Assembly: GCA_018432645.1 (NCBI GenBank) | Contig: JAHDSP010000016.1 | Coordinates: forward strand, 1 to 8,894 | DNA length: 8,894 bases | Origin: Bacteroidales bacterium | GTDB lineage: Bacteria; Bacteroidota; Bacteroidia; Bacteroidales; DTU049 | Direction: 5' to 3' | In this document: positions 1 through 5,489 of the stretch, piece after piece | Position numbering within the stretch: position 1 is the first letter of the stretch | Layout of the letters: the number at the start of each line of letters is the position of its first letter | Made by a program: the position numbers and the translations under genes | The notes under the pieces: generated by a model | Database searches by the model: none | The model's input: the letters and a program-made list of their open reading frames with translations, nothing else | Told to the model about the DNA's origin: nothing

Positions 1-1
1 T

Positions 2-499
2 AAAGGTAGAGTATTTAGTGATATTGGTTGCTATACATTAGGAGCTACTCCTCCATTCGAAGCTATAAATTCTTGTGTAGATATGGGAGCTTCTATTCCT
101 ATGGCAAAAGCTGCTTCTGATATGGGATTAAGGCCAGCTGTTGCAGTTATTGGTGATAGTACTTTTACTCATAGTGGTATGACTGGCTTATTAGATGCTG
201 TCGTTTACAATGCTCCTATTACTGTTATGATCCTTGATAATTCAACTACTGGTATGACTGGTGGGCAACCTTCTCATGCTAATCAAAGATTAGTTTCGAT
301 TTGTACAGGGTTAGGTGTCAATCCAGAACATATTAGAATAATTAAACCATTGAAAAATAGACATCAAGAAAATGTTCAAGTTATTAAAGAAGAATTAGCT
401 TATGAAGGAGTGTCTGTAATAATACCTACTAGAGAATGTGTTCAAACCCTCAATCGCAGAATGAGAACTAAATTTAAAGAAAAAAAAGCAAATAAATAA
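2..499 (+). CDS. iorA: Indolepyruvate:ferredoxin oxidoreductase alpha subunit, C-terminal part (5' end outside window)
   Basis: The reading frame is open from base 2, so the gene begins before the window; 165 codons remain. IorA with IorB oxidatively decarboxylates aryl pyruvates such as indolepyruvate, using thiamine diphosphate, CoA and ferredoxin in the cytoplasm. Visible here are the family block DIGCYTLGATPPFEA, then GASIPMAK, and the thiamine-diphosphate-binding stretch starting GDSTFTHSG and ending ILDNSTTGMTGGQ, with the expected GDS...N layout. The protein stops soon after IPTRECVQTLNRRM. There is no Cys-x2-Cys cluster, so the C-terminal 2x[4Fe-4S] ferredoxin domain found in archaeal IorA is absent. 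iorB follows after 15 bases, so the two genes are probably one operon. Identity is secure; only the missing ferredoxin domain deserves comment. Confidence 0.95.
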   Translation, partial: KGRVFSDIGCYTLGATPPFEAINSCVDMGASIPMAKAASDMGLRPAVAVIGDSTFTHSGMTGLLDAVVYNAPITVMILDNSTTGMTGGQPSHANQRLVSICTGLGVNPEHIRIIKPLKNRHQENVQVIKEELAYEGVSVIIPTRECVQTLNRRMRTKFKEKKANK

Positions 500-514
500 A
501 ACTTTATTAAAAAA

Positions 515-1111
515 ATGAAAATTATGAAAAAAGATATTATCTTAGCAGGAGTAGGTGGGCAAGGTATATTAAGCATTGCCACTACTATTGGATTAGCTGC
601 TTTAAAAAATAATTTAAATATTAAACAAGCCGAGGTACACGGTATGTCTCAACGTGGCGGTGAAGTAGTGTCTCATCTTAGAATTTCTGATGCTCAAATA
701 TTTTCTGATTTGATCACTAAAGGACAAGCCGATATGATATTATCATTAGAACCATTAGAAACTTTGAAATATCTTCCTTATTTACATGAAAGTGGTTGGA
801 TCATTTCCAATTCTGAACCATATACTAATATTCCTAATTATCCTGATTTAGAGCTAGTTTATAATGAAATTCGTAAATATAAAAATCATGTTCTTATAAA
901 TGCTGATGAAATAGCTAAAAAACTAAATGCTCCTTTATCGGCCAATATGGTACTTATCGGTGCTGCAGCTCATTATTTGGGTTTTGAACAGCAAGAAATA
1001 GAAGATGCTATCAGAGAACAGTTTAGTAAAAAAGGTGATGATATTGTAAACATTAATATTCAAGCTTTTAGAGAAGGATTAGCTTTTGCTAAAGAATATA
1101 CAAAAGCATAA
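515..1111 (+). CDS. iorB: Indolepyruvate:ferredoxin oxidoreductase beta subunit
   Basis: A complete 198-residue protein of the pyruvate ferredoxin/flavodoxin oxidoreductase gamma-type family, the usual size for IorB. Key signatures are AGVGGQGIL at residues 11-19, a glycine-rich loop, and AEVHGMSQRGGEVVSHLR at about 39-56, which is typical of the family. It partners IorA to form the cytoplasmic enzyme that converts aryl pyruvates to aryl-acetyl-CoA. The start at 515 (MKIMKKDI) could equally be the ATG at 524 (MKKDIIL), which fits the usual N-terminus slightly better; neither has a Shine-Dalgarno sequence, which is normal for Bacteroidota. It is the last gene of the iorAB operon: the next 630 bases carry no gene on this strand. 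Confidence 0.95.
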   Translation: MKIMKKDIILAGVGGQGILSIATTIGLAALKNNLNIKQAEVHGMSQRGGEVVSHLRISDAQIFSDLITKGQADMILSLEPLETLKYLPYLHESGWIISNSEPYTNIPNYPDLELVYNEIRKYKNHVLINADEIAKKLNAPLSANMVLIGAAAHYLGFEQQEIEDAIREQFSKKGDDIVNINIQAFREGLAFAKEYTKA

Positions 1112-1656
1112 AAACATACTAATTTTTCTTGTAATTTGTTAAAAACAAATATAAATACTTTCAGTGTTTCTTAAGCCAAATTTATTATTTTATTGTTATA
1201 TATTATTGAAATAGGCGTTTAAATAATAAATTATACTCATAAGAAATAAAGTTATTACCTTTAATGAACCAGCAATAATTTAGTTATTAATTAAACGACT
1301 AAACAAATAAAATTTTTTAATTTTAATAAATGTTTAAATTAAATAATGATATTCGAATTTAAATAAATTACCATTAATACTTTTTGTATTATAGATTATA
1401 AAAAAAATAATTAAAATTTAAAATTTAAGAAAATATTTCTATTAAATGTTCATAAATAAATAATTTAAAATTGATAAAATTACTAAATAAATATCATTAC
1501 TTAATTTAAACAAATAATATTTTATATTGTAAGGTGTTTAATAACAAATAGATAAAAAATATTTTAAAAGTTCTCATAAATTCACCCTTTGATTTAACAA
1601 ATGCAATTCTTCAAAAGATATACATCATATCTATAGAGGATATTTTTCTTTGATTC
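1112..1656. other. AT-rich spacer between iorB and the Rhs-tip array
   Basis: About 545 bases of very AT-rich sequence with frequent stops in all frames and many short AT-only palindromes. A 7-bp inverted repeat (ATTTGTT, 1134-1140; AACAAAT, 1144-1150) lies 23 bases after iorB, but no T-run follows, so I do not call it a terminator. No tRNA, CRISPR, protein remnant or Rhs fragment is recognisable. It separates conserved metabolism from accessory genes. Confidence 0.7.
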
Positions 1657-1735
1657 TTTCTTTGTGTGGTTGACAAAGAAAAGTAAATTAGATAAAAAAT
1701 TATTCAAAAATATTTATTAATTTTACCTAACAAAA
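1657..1735 (+). promoter_or_regulatory. 79-bp leader repeat, copy 1 (upstream of gene at 1744)
   Basis: One of three near-identical 79-bp leaders (others at 2550-2628 and 7293-7371). By direct comparison it differs from copy 3 at one base, in the hairpin loop, and from copy 2 at three. It begins with a hairpin: TTTCTTTGT (1657-1665), 7-base loop, ACAAAGAAA (1673-1681). A TTG in the loop region is followed about 20 bases later by TA, loosely like the Bacteroidota -33 element, but TAnnTTTG is not clear. The leader ends 8 bases before an ATG, as in the other copies, so it is probably a promoter or 5' UTR. Here it fronts an exported protein instead of an Rhs core. Confidence 0.6.
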
Positions 1736-1743
1736 TTTTATAA

Positions 1744-2259
1744 ATGAAAAATATATTATTTTTTGTAATAGTTTTATTTACTTTTTCTTTCAATCTGTTT
1801 TCGCAAAATAAAAATCATGATAGTATTTGTGAAGATGCTATATATGTGAAAACAGATGATTATGAAGGAGTAATATTTGGTCCTAAATGTTTAAAACTTC
1901 TTTTAATAAAAGATGGAGATACAATAGATGCACCAAGATGGATACCTACAATGCAAGATATAGAAAATGCTGAAAAATTAATTAGAAGATATGTAACAAA
2001 AAAATCTAAACATTATTTAGTAAATCAAGGTAATGGATGTCCGATAATATATCAAAATTTTGACAAATATGTTCGTCAATATTATGGTACTTATAACGAA
2101 AAAGGTGAAAAAATATTAAATGTTTATTTTTTATGGAGAGATTCAAAATTTATAGACGATTGGAAAATAAAAGGTATAGCTGTTTTTGATGGTTGTAGTT
2201 TTTTTTGGGAAATAAGAGTAAATATGAAGAAGAAAAAATGTTTTAATTTTGGGTTGTAA
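1744..2259 (+). CDS. Exported 171-residue protein, candidate orphan immunity protein
   Basis: I do not recognise a named domain with certainty. The N-terminus is a clear signal peptide (basic K2, hydrophobic 4-19, cut likely S20|Q21, with Gln at +1 as common in Bacteroidota). The mature part has an LIRRYVTKKSKHYLV helix-like segment and the block KYVRQYYGTYNEKGEKILNV. It ends in a strand-rich region, DGCSFFWEIRVNMKKKKC. This layout recalls small secreted Bacteroidota proteins often seen near Rhs genes, but that is from memory. The protein stops at FNFGL; a different frame continues from about 2262 into a decayed Rhs core, so the original C-terminus may have been altered. It directly follows leader copy 1 with no toxin in between, so it would be an orphan immunity gene. 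The ATG at 1744 is 8 bases after the repeat and starts the signal peptide. Confidence 0.7.
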   Translation: MKNILFFVIVLFTFSFNLFSQNKNHDSICEDAIYVKTDDYEGVIFGPKCLKLLLIKDGDTIDAPRWIPTMQDIENAEKLIRRYVTKKSKHYLVNQGNGCPIIYQNFDKYVRQYYGTYNEKGEKILNVYFLWRDSKFIDDWKIKGIAVFDGCSFFWEIRVNMKKKKCFNFGL

Positions 2260-2324
2260 AGTTTCACCAAGTTGTTAATGGTTTTAGCTGTGAGCTTAAT
2301 TTGCTTGTTAATCAAAGGAATACT

Positions 2325-2360
2325 GAGCTAGATAATGAGTCAAACCACACATACTTCTGA
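2325..2360 (+). pseudogene. Decayed Rhs core remnant
   Basis: The frame starting at 2325 reads ELDNESNHTYF followed by TGA. This matches the intact core segment ELDNETSYTYFGARYYD seen at 2652 and 6175. The frame is open upstream to at least 2262 (for example VVNGFSCELN before the core part) but has no core similarity there. After the stop only ARYY-like debris could remain. It is the tail of an older Rhs tip, placed between the 1744 gene and leader copy 2; the same order (decayed core, leader, new core) recurs at 7137-7554. Confidence 0.7.
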
Positions 2361-2432
2361 GCGATGTAATAAAATTCATATATTAGATTAAACTTATTTT
2401 TAAAAAACGCTTAGTCAAGTCAAATCCGCATT

Positions 2433-2524
2433 GGGAAATGATTTGCCGTAAAACAAGCAAGTAGCGTTGGGCAATAAGAAATCTTGTAGGGGTTTAAAAT
2501 TTTAAACCCCTCAAATCATTTCCC
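2433..2524. repeat. 92-bp inverted-repeat element inside the second leader
   Basis: Perfect 13-bp inverted arms, GGGAAATGATTTG (2433-2445) and CAAATCATTTCCC (2512-2524), enclose 66 bases that contain a 24-bp palindrome. The flanks aaatccgcatt and cagcggagac match aaatctgcatt (7255-7265) and catctgagac (7268-7277) upstream of leader copy 3, where the 92 bases are missing and only a few bases lie between. It is therefore an insertion in this copy or a deletion in the other. It is too small to code for anything; it resembles a MITE-like or REP-like element. No clear target-site duplication is visible. Confidence 0.65.
2488..2511. terminator. 24-bp perfect palindrome, possible hairpin terminator
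   Basis: The sequence reads AGGGGTTTAAAA followed by its exact reverse complement. As RNA it would form a GC-based stem of up to 10-11 bp with an AT-rich top. It lies about 230 bases after the 1744 gene and about 125 bases before the next start codon, so it could end transcription between the modules on either strand. No long T-run follows directly. It may equally be only the core of the 92-bp inverted-repeat element around it. Confidence 0.4.
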
Positions 2525-2549
2525 CAGCGGAGACTTTTCTTTTGTTACT

Positions 2550-2628
2550 TTTCTTTGTGTGGTTGACAAAGAAAAGTAAATTAGATAGAAATTTATTCAA
2601 AAATATTTATTAATTTTACCTAATAAAA
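2550..2628 (+). promoter_or_regulatory. 79-bp leader repeat, copy 2 (upstream of Rhs tip at 2637)
   Basis: Three mismatches to copy 1 over 79 bases. The hairpin is longer here: TTACTTTTCTTTGT (2545-2558), 7-base loop, ACAAAGAAAAGTAA (2566-2579), a perfect 14-bp stem. The repeat ends 8 bases before ATG 2637. Homology with copy 3 extends much further upstream (from about 2388), interrupted by the 92-bp inverted-repeat element. Probable promoter and 5' UTR for the tip-toxin gene and its immunity partner. Confidence 0.6.
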
Positions 2629-2636
2629 ATATTTTT

Positions 2637-3254
2637 ATGCATACAGCTAAAGAGCTAGACAACGAGACTAGCTATACATATTTCGGAGCGAGATACTATG
2701 ATAGCGAGCTGAGTAGTTGGCTGAGTGTGGATCCGATGGCAAGTTCCAGAAGTTGGGTATCACCATACTCTTATTGCCAGAATTATCCGATTGGAAGAAT
2801 TGATCCAACGGGGGTGTTAGATGGAGATTTTTATGATCAAAAAGGGAAATATCTTGGAACAGATGGTATTGACGATAGAAAAGTCTATGTTGTAACGAAT
2901 AAAAATGAAGCCAAGGCAATCAAGAAGACAGATAAATCAGGAGGAACAACAAACTCAAGCGATGTATCTTCTACTGTTACATTCTACTCAGGCACATTCC
3001 ATTCTCATCCCAGCGGTTCTGTTTCGATTAGTCATCCTTCAGAAATAGGTATGGAAACATTTGGAGGAACTACAAAAACATACTCTTTTATCCAAACACC
3101 TTCAGATAGGGATATACAAGCTGCGGCTGAAATATCTTACATGACTGGTAATCATTATGTATTAGGCACTGGTAACAATACCGTGTACATATACAACGGA
3201 AATGGAATACTAGCCACATTCCCACTTGACAAGTTTGGTAATGTTGGTAAATAA
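2637..3254 (+). CDS. Rhs core tip fused to a JAB/JAMM-like peptidase toxin candidate
   Basis: A 205-residue protein with two parts. Residues 5-61 are the end of an Rhs core: KELDNETSYTYFGARYYD, SSWLSVDPM, then the core-ending DPTGVL (56-61), the region where Rhs toxins are released. The YD-repeat shell is missing. Residues 62-205 are the variable tip, with FHSHPSG (H122, H124) and PSDRD (S156, D159). This is the H-x-H...S-x-x-D signature of JAB/JAMM zinc metallopeptidases, followed by YVLGTGNNTVYIYNGNG and FPLDKF strands. JAB-type toxin domains are known Rhs tips. The HxH-to-S gap is long (31 residues), and E91 is the only Glu between the core and H122, so the catalytic glutamate is uncertain and the domain may be shortened. 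The gene starts 8 bases after leader copy 2. An exported partner starts 8 bases after its last base. Confidence 0.8.
   Translation: MHTAKELDNETSYTYFGARYYDSELSSWLSVDPMASSRSWVSPYSYCQNYPIGRIDPTGVLDGDFYDQKGKYLGTDGIDDRKVYVVTNKNEAKAIKKTDKSGGTTNSSDVSSTVTFYSGTFHSHPSGSVSISHPSEIGMETFGGTTKTYSFIQTPSDRDIQAAAEISYMTGNHYVLGTGNNTVYIYNGNGILATFPLDKFGNVGK
2648..2738 (+). repeat. 91-bp identical Rhs core repeat, copy A
   Basis: Identical base for base to 6171-6261. It encodes KELDNETSYTYFGARYYD through SVDPM. I count 41 G/C in 91 bases, well above the neighbouring exported-protein genes. The two copies are a natural substrate for homologous recombination that would exchange or delete everything between them (about 3.5 kb). 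A more diverged copy lies in 7393-7482. Confidence 0.9.
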
Positions 3255-3261
3255 TTTAATT

Positions 3262-3753
3262 ATGGAAAAGATTTTATATATACTTGCTTTCGTAATATGT
3301 GCAATATCATTGCACGGACAAACTTTTACTGTGAATGTAGAGTATACATACAACGGAAAGAAGATAGCATTAAACGATGATTTTGAAATATTTTTTGTAA
3401 TTATTGATAGTACTCAAAAAATAATTATAAAGCCAGAAATCACGCAGAATACATTTAAAATACCGGATTTTTGTGGGAATACAAGAGGACACATCGTTTT
3501 TAAATATAAAAAAACTGTTATTGGGCTTGGTATCAATCCTTTTAGCTATACGCAGAATATGAGATGGGAAATTGGGTTTGACAAAAAACCATATGACAAA
3601 GAGTACAATATTGGGACTGGAAACATTGAAAAAACAAAAGCTATAGCATACATAGCATTCGATCCAATGGAGTGGGGAGATGGAGTTGTTACTACAATAT
3701 CAATATTTGATATTAAACGCTATTTTAAGGAAAGCAGAGAATTGTTAAAATAA
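3262..3753 (+). CDS. Exported 163-residue protein, candidate immunity to the JAB-like tip
   Basis: No named family recognised. Residues 1-19 form a signal peptide (MEKILYILAFVICAISLHG) with Q20 at the likely +1 position. The mature part is rich in predicted strands: VNVEYTYNGKKIALNDDFEIFFV, then CGNTRGHIVFKY, MRWEIGFDKK and a C-terminal SIFDIKRYFKES. This looks like one small beta-sandwich-type domain, which is only an impression. It starts 7 bases after the toxin-tip stop codon, the arrangement expected of a toxin-immunity pair under one promoter. I chose ATG 3262 because it begins the signal peptide; an in-frame start at 3226 would lie inside the toxin gene and bury it. If it is the immunity protein, export means the peptidase is neutralised in the periplasm. 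Confidence 0.75.
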   Translation: MEKILYILAFVICAISLHGQTFTVNVEYTYNGKKIALNDDFEIFFVIIDSTQKIIIKPEITQNTFKIPDFCGNTRGHIVFKYKKTVIGLGINPFSYTQNMRWEIGFDKKPYDKEYNIGTGNIEKTKAIAYIAFDPMEWGDGVVTTISIFDIKRYFKESRELLK

Positions 3754-3769
3754 AAGAACTAACGCAATT

Positions 3770-4168
3770 ATGAGCATGAACAAACCACTACTAATTGATT
3801 GTATTGCTAAGAAAGGCGATATCAGCAAAGGAGAGTTAGGAGATATAGTATTTATGGGTGAGGTTGGAGATATGCAAGGACACGCAGTTTTACTTGCTGG
3901 AGATATTACTATGGGGACAACAGAAATAAATGGTAAATCTTATGAAACAGCATCATTCTATACACTAAGTACGAGTTCCGATACAGATCCATGAAATTAT
4001 GGAGTTCGTGAGTTCACGTTTGTTAAACAATCAGATGGCACCTGGCGACAACAAGGTGGTGCAGGTTATAAATTTAATGGATTTGGTCAAATGACTAATG
4101 TAAATGCGACTGACGAGCAAAGACAGGAAGCCACCAAACTAATTGAAGATATTAAGAAAGGTAATTGA
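3770..4168 (+). pseudogene. Toxin-tip fragment broken by an in-frame TGA, CHAP/NlpC-like
   Basis: A 74-codon frame (3770-3994) stops at TGA 3992-3994, but the same frame continues for 57 codons without a break to TGA 4166-4168. Joined, it is one domain of about 131 residues: GELGDIVFMGE, GHAVLLAGDI, SFYTLSTSSDTDP, stop, NYGVREFTFVKQSDGTW and a helical end EATKLIEDIKKGN. DP-stop-NYG suggests a single GGA-to-TGA change. GDIVF...GHAVLL resembles the second half of CHAP/NlpC-type cysteine peptidases, where the His is catalytic; the upstream Cys part is not present, so this is also 5'-truncated. It has no Rhs core in front and lies 17 bases after the 3262 gene. An exported candidate partner begins one base after its end. 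The enzyme-family guess is weak; the broken-gene reading is strong. Confidence 0.7.
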
Positions 4169-4169
4169 T

Positions 4170-4604
4170 ATGATAAATTTTATTAAAGCCTGTCTTGTTT
4201 TTATTGCTGTTGGTCTTGCAAGTCTGAATCTGTATGCTCAAACTTTTACTTCGGAAGAAAGAAGAAAGGAGGCTGAAAATATCTTAAATACAGCAATTAA
4301 CAGTTTGCCTTTTGATAGTGTTTACAATCAAAAACGAATTTATTTTTTAGCCAATGAGTTTCTAACAGAAGATTCTCCATTAGTATTGAAACGAAAGAAA
4401 TGTAAAGCTGTGATTCTTAGTAAGGATAAATTGAAAAAATCTTCACAGTATGTTGTGCTCGGTGATTTTACATTAGATTGGGATAATCCAGTCGCTGTGA
4501 GGATCCAATTTTCGATAATGCCAAAAAACACATTGCTAAATATTGGTCTTGTAAAAGAAAACGGGAAATGGATTATTAAGAATTATGTAATCTTTAAAGA
4601 TTAG
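4170..4604 (+). CDS. Exported 144-residue protein, candidate immunity to the broken 3770 toxin
   Basis: Signal peptide at residues 1-23 (MINFIKACLVFIAVGLASLNLYA), with Q24 at +1. A helical segment follows (SEERRKEAENILNTAINSL), then several strands: KCKAVILSK, QYVVLGDFTLDW, AVRIQFSIM, and a closing NGKWIIKNYVIFKD. A helix leading into a curved sheet that ends GKW-I-I would suit an NTF2-like fold, a known immunity-protein fold, but I cannot confirm it. The start at ATG 4170 is one base after the stop of the toxin remnant; the in-frame TTG at 4143 is rejected because it would add nine residues before a complete signal peptide. The tight junction supports translational coupling to the former toxin. 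It is intact although its partner is broken. Confidence 0.75.
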   Translation: MINFIKACLVFIAVGLASLNLYAQTFTSEERRKEAENILNTAINSLPFDSVYNQKRIYFLANEFLTEDSPLVLKRKKCKAVILSKDKLKKSSQYVVLGDFTLDWDNPVAVRIQFSIMPKNTLLNIGLVKENGKWIIKNYVIFKD

Positions 4605-4607
4605 AAA

Positions 4608-4625
4608 CGCTCAGCCATCTGAGCG
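4608..4625 (+). repeat. Small hairpin after the 4170 gene
   Basis: CGCTCAG (4608-4614), loop CCAT, CTGAGCG (4619-4625), a perfect 7-bp stem starting 4 bases after the stop codon. CTCAGCCA (4610-4617) can alternatively pair with TGGCTGAG (4628-4635). No T-run follows, so termination is doubtful; the right arms are simply Rhs core codons (ELSxWLSV), so the pairing may be accidental. Confidence 0.35.
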
Positions 4626-4687
4626 GGTGGCTGAGTGTGGATCCGAATGGGATGTGTATAACAGATTATTATGAAATTAACAAATGA
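4619..4687 (+). pseudogene. Rhs core remnant with internal deletion
   Basis: The frame reads LSGWLSVDPNGMCITDYYEINK then TGA. LSxWLSVDP is the core segment seen at 2637 and 6097. In those copies SVDPM is followed by about 22 residues before the second DPxG/DAxG-type motif; here SVDP runs straight into NGM. A deletion between the two similar GATCC-containing DP codon sites explains it. The residues after NGM may be the first few of a lost toxin. The remnant ends 39 bases before the exported-protein gene at 4727. Confidence 0.7.
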
Positions 4688-4726
4688 ATAAATTAAAGCT
4701 AATAATTATAGAGAGGATTGGTAATT

Positions 4727-5314
4727 ATGATTGTATATAAGAAGATATTATTTATATCTGTTTTTATTTTATATTCATATTTCTGTTTTTCTCAAACAGA
4801 GATAGAAGGCATAAAACCATGTGTAGATTCATTAATTTCTAATTTGAATAATTCTACTAAATATAAAAATATTAATATTAAAATAATAGAAGAAGGTGTT
4901 GTTTTTTATGACACAAATTTTGTAGATACTGTTAAAAATGATAATATTCTGTCATTAATAGAATATATCGATATAGATAGTATAAGGTCATACACAATAA
5001 TTAATAATGAACATAAGTGCTATTTAATTTCTTCATGTATTAAACAAGCAACAGGATTAGCTATCAATTTAATTTCCTGGATTATTATTATTCCCCAGTA
5101 TAATTGTATTTATGATTTTAAGAGTTTATCAAGCAATCCCAAATTAATTTATTTTATTAATAATAACTTATATTATATACGTTTTATTTATGGGGAAAAT
5201 TTATTCTGGAATGAAGATTGGAATAAGGTTGATTATGAAATTGAAATAAATGAAATTAATATTGATAGTTGCAATGCAAAAATTATTGAACATAAAAATT
5301 CTTATTGTAATTAA
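4727..5314 (+). CDS. Exported 195-residue protein, candidate immunity, paralogue of the 5490 gene
   Basis: Signal peptide 1-22 (KK at 5-6, hydrophobic to F21, cut S22|Q23, +1 Gln). No known family recognised. Mature features are IKIIEEGVVFYDTN, a hydrophobic stretch TGLAINLISWIIIIPQ, and IYFINNNLYYIRFIYGENLF. These line up with IDEGYLIYLDN, TSGLSANIINVSLIFL and NKYLLKIYDYHGI in the 5490 protein, so the two look homologous though diverged. The start is ATG 4727: an in-frame TTG at 4718 would only add three residues before the signal. GAGAGG lies 11 bases upstream, an unusual Shine-Dalgarno-like stretch for this genome. The protein may be frameshifted near its end, because coding-like sequence continues in another frame to 5466. 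It follows a decayed core tip. Confidence 0.7.
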   Translation: MIVYKKILFISVFILYSYFCFSQTEIEGIKPCVDSLISNLNNSTKYKNINIKIIEEGVVFYDTNFVDTVKNDNILSLIEYIDIDSIRSYTIINNEHKCYLISSCIKQATGLAINLISWIIIIPQYNCIYDFKSLSSNPKLIYFINNNLYYIRFIYGENLFWNEDWNKVDYEIEINEINIDSCNAKIIEHKNSYCN

Positions 5315-5319
5315 TATAA

Positions 5320-5466
5320 ATCAATGTCAATTATAATTTAAATGAGCATTATAAAAATTTAGATTATGATGAATATAGTATTAAAGAAGGATTTATTTAT
5401 TATTGTGAAAAGAAATACATTTTCTTATACTACAAAGATTGGAGGTATCCAGTTTATGAAATTTAA
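5320..5466 (+). pseudogene. 48-codon coding remnant, probable frameshifted end of the 4727 gene
   Basis: From 5320 a frame without ATG near its 5' end reads INVNYNLNEHYKNLDYDEYS, then IKEGFIYYCEKKYIFLYYK and DWRYPVYEI to TAA. It sits 5 bases after the 4727 stop in a different frame. The segment IYYCEKKYIFLYYKDWRYPVY resembles the C-terminal IYTEDKQLKFYDRC...YKPYV of the 5490 protein. The simplest reading is a frameshift near 5300-5320 in a longer immunity gene. The alternative is the tail of a lost toxin in front of the 5490 gene, which starts 23 bases later. Confidence 0.5.
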
Positions 5467-5489
5467 TCAGGATCTTTATCTAAAAAAAC

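Noticed and set aside
1134..1150. Terminator after iorB
   Set aside because: The 7-bp stem is almost all A/T and has no T-run after it.
1670..1700. Sigma-70-type promoter (TTGACA, 17 bases, TAAAAA) in the leader repeat
   Set aside because: TTGACA is partly the right arm of the hairpin, and the usual Bacteroidota promoter is TTG with TAnnTTTG. I kept only the general call of leader or promoter region.
2124..2315. Minus-strand open frame of 63 codons
   Set aside because: It is antisense to the 1744 gene, has low-complexity Lys/Phe sequence from AT-rich DNA, and has no start context or similarity.
2668..2919. Minus-strand open frame of 83 codons
   Set aside because: It is the shadow of the well-supported Rhs tip on the plus strand.
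3226..3261. Upstream start for the 3262 gene
   Set aside because: It would overlap the toxin stop and put 12 residues before a complete signal peptide; ATG 3262 fits better. The same reasoning rejects TTG starts at 4143 and 4718.
3992..3994. TGA as selenocysteine or a recoded codon
   Set aside because: No SECIS-like hairpin was noticed and TGA ends other frames here (4166, 7552). A point mutation in a decaying toxin is simpler.
4340..4531. Minus-strand open frame of 63 codons
   Set aside because: It is antisense to the exported protein at 4170 and shows no protein-like features.
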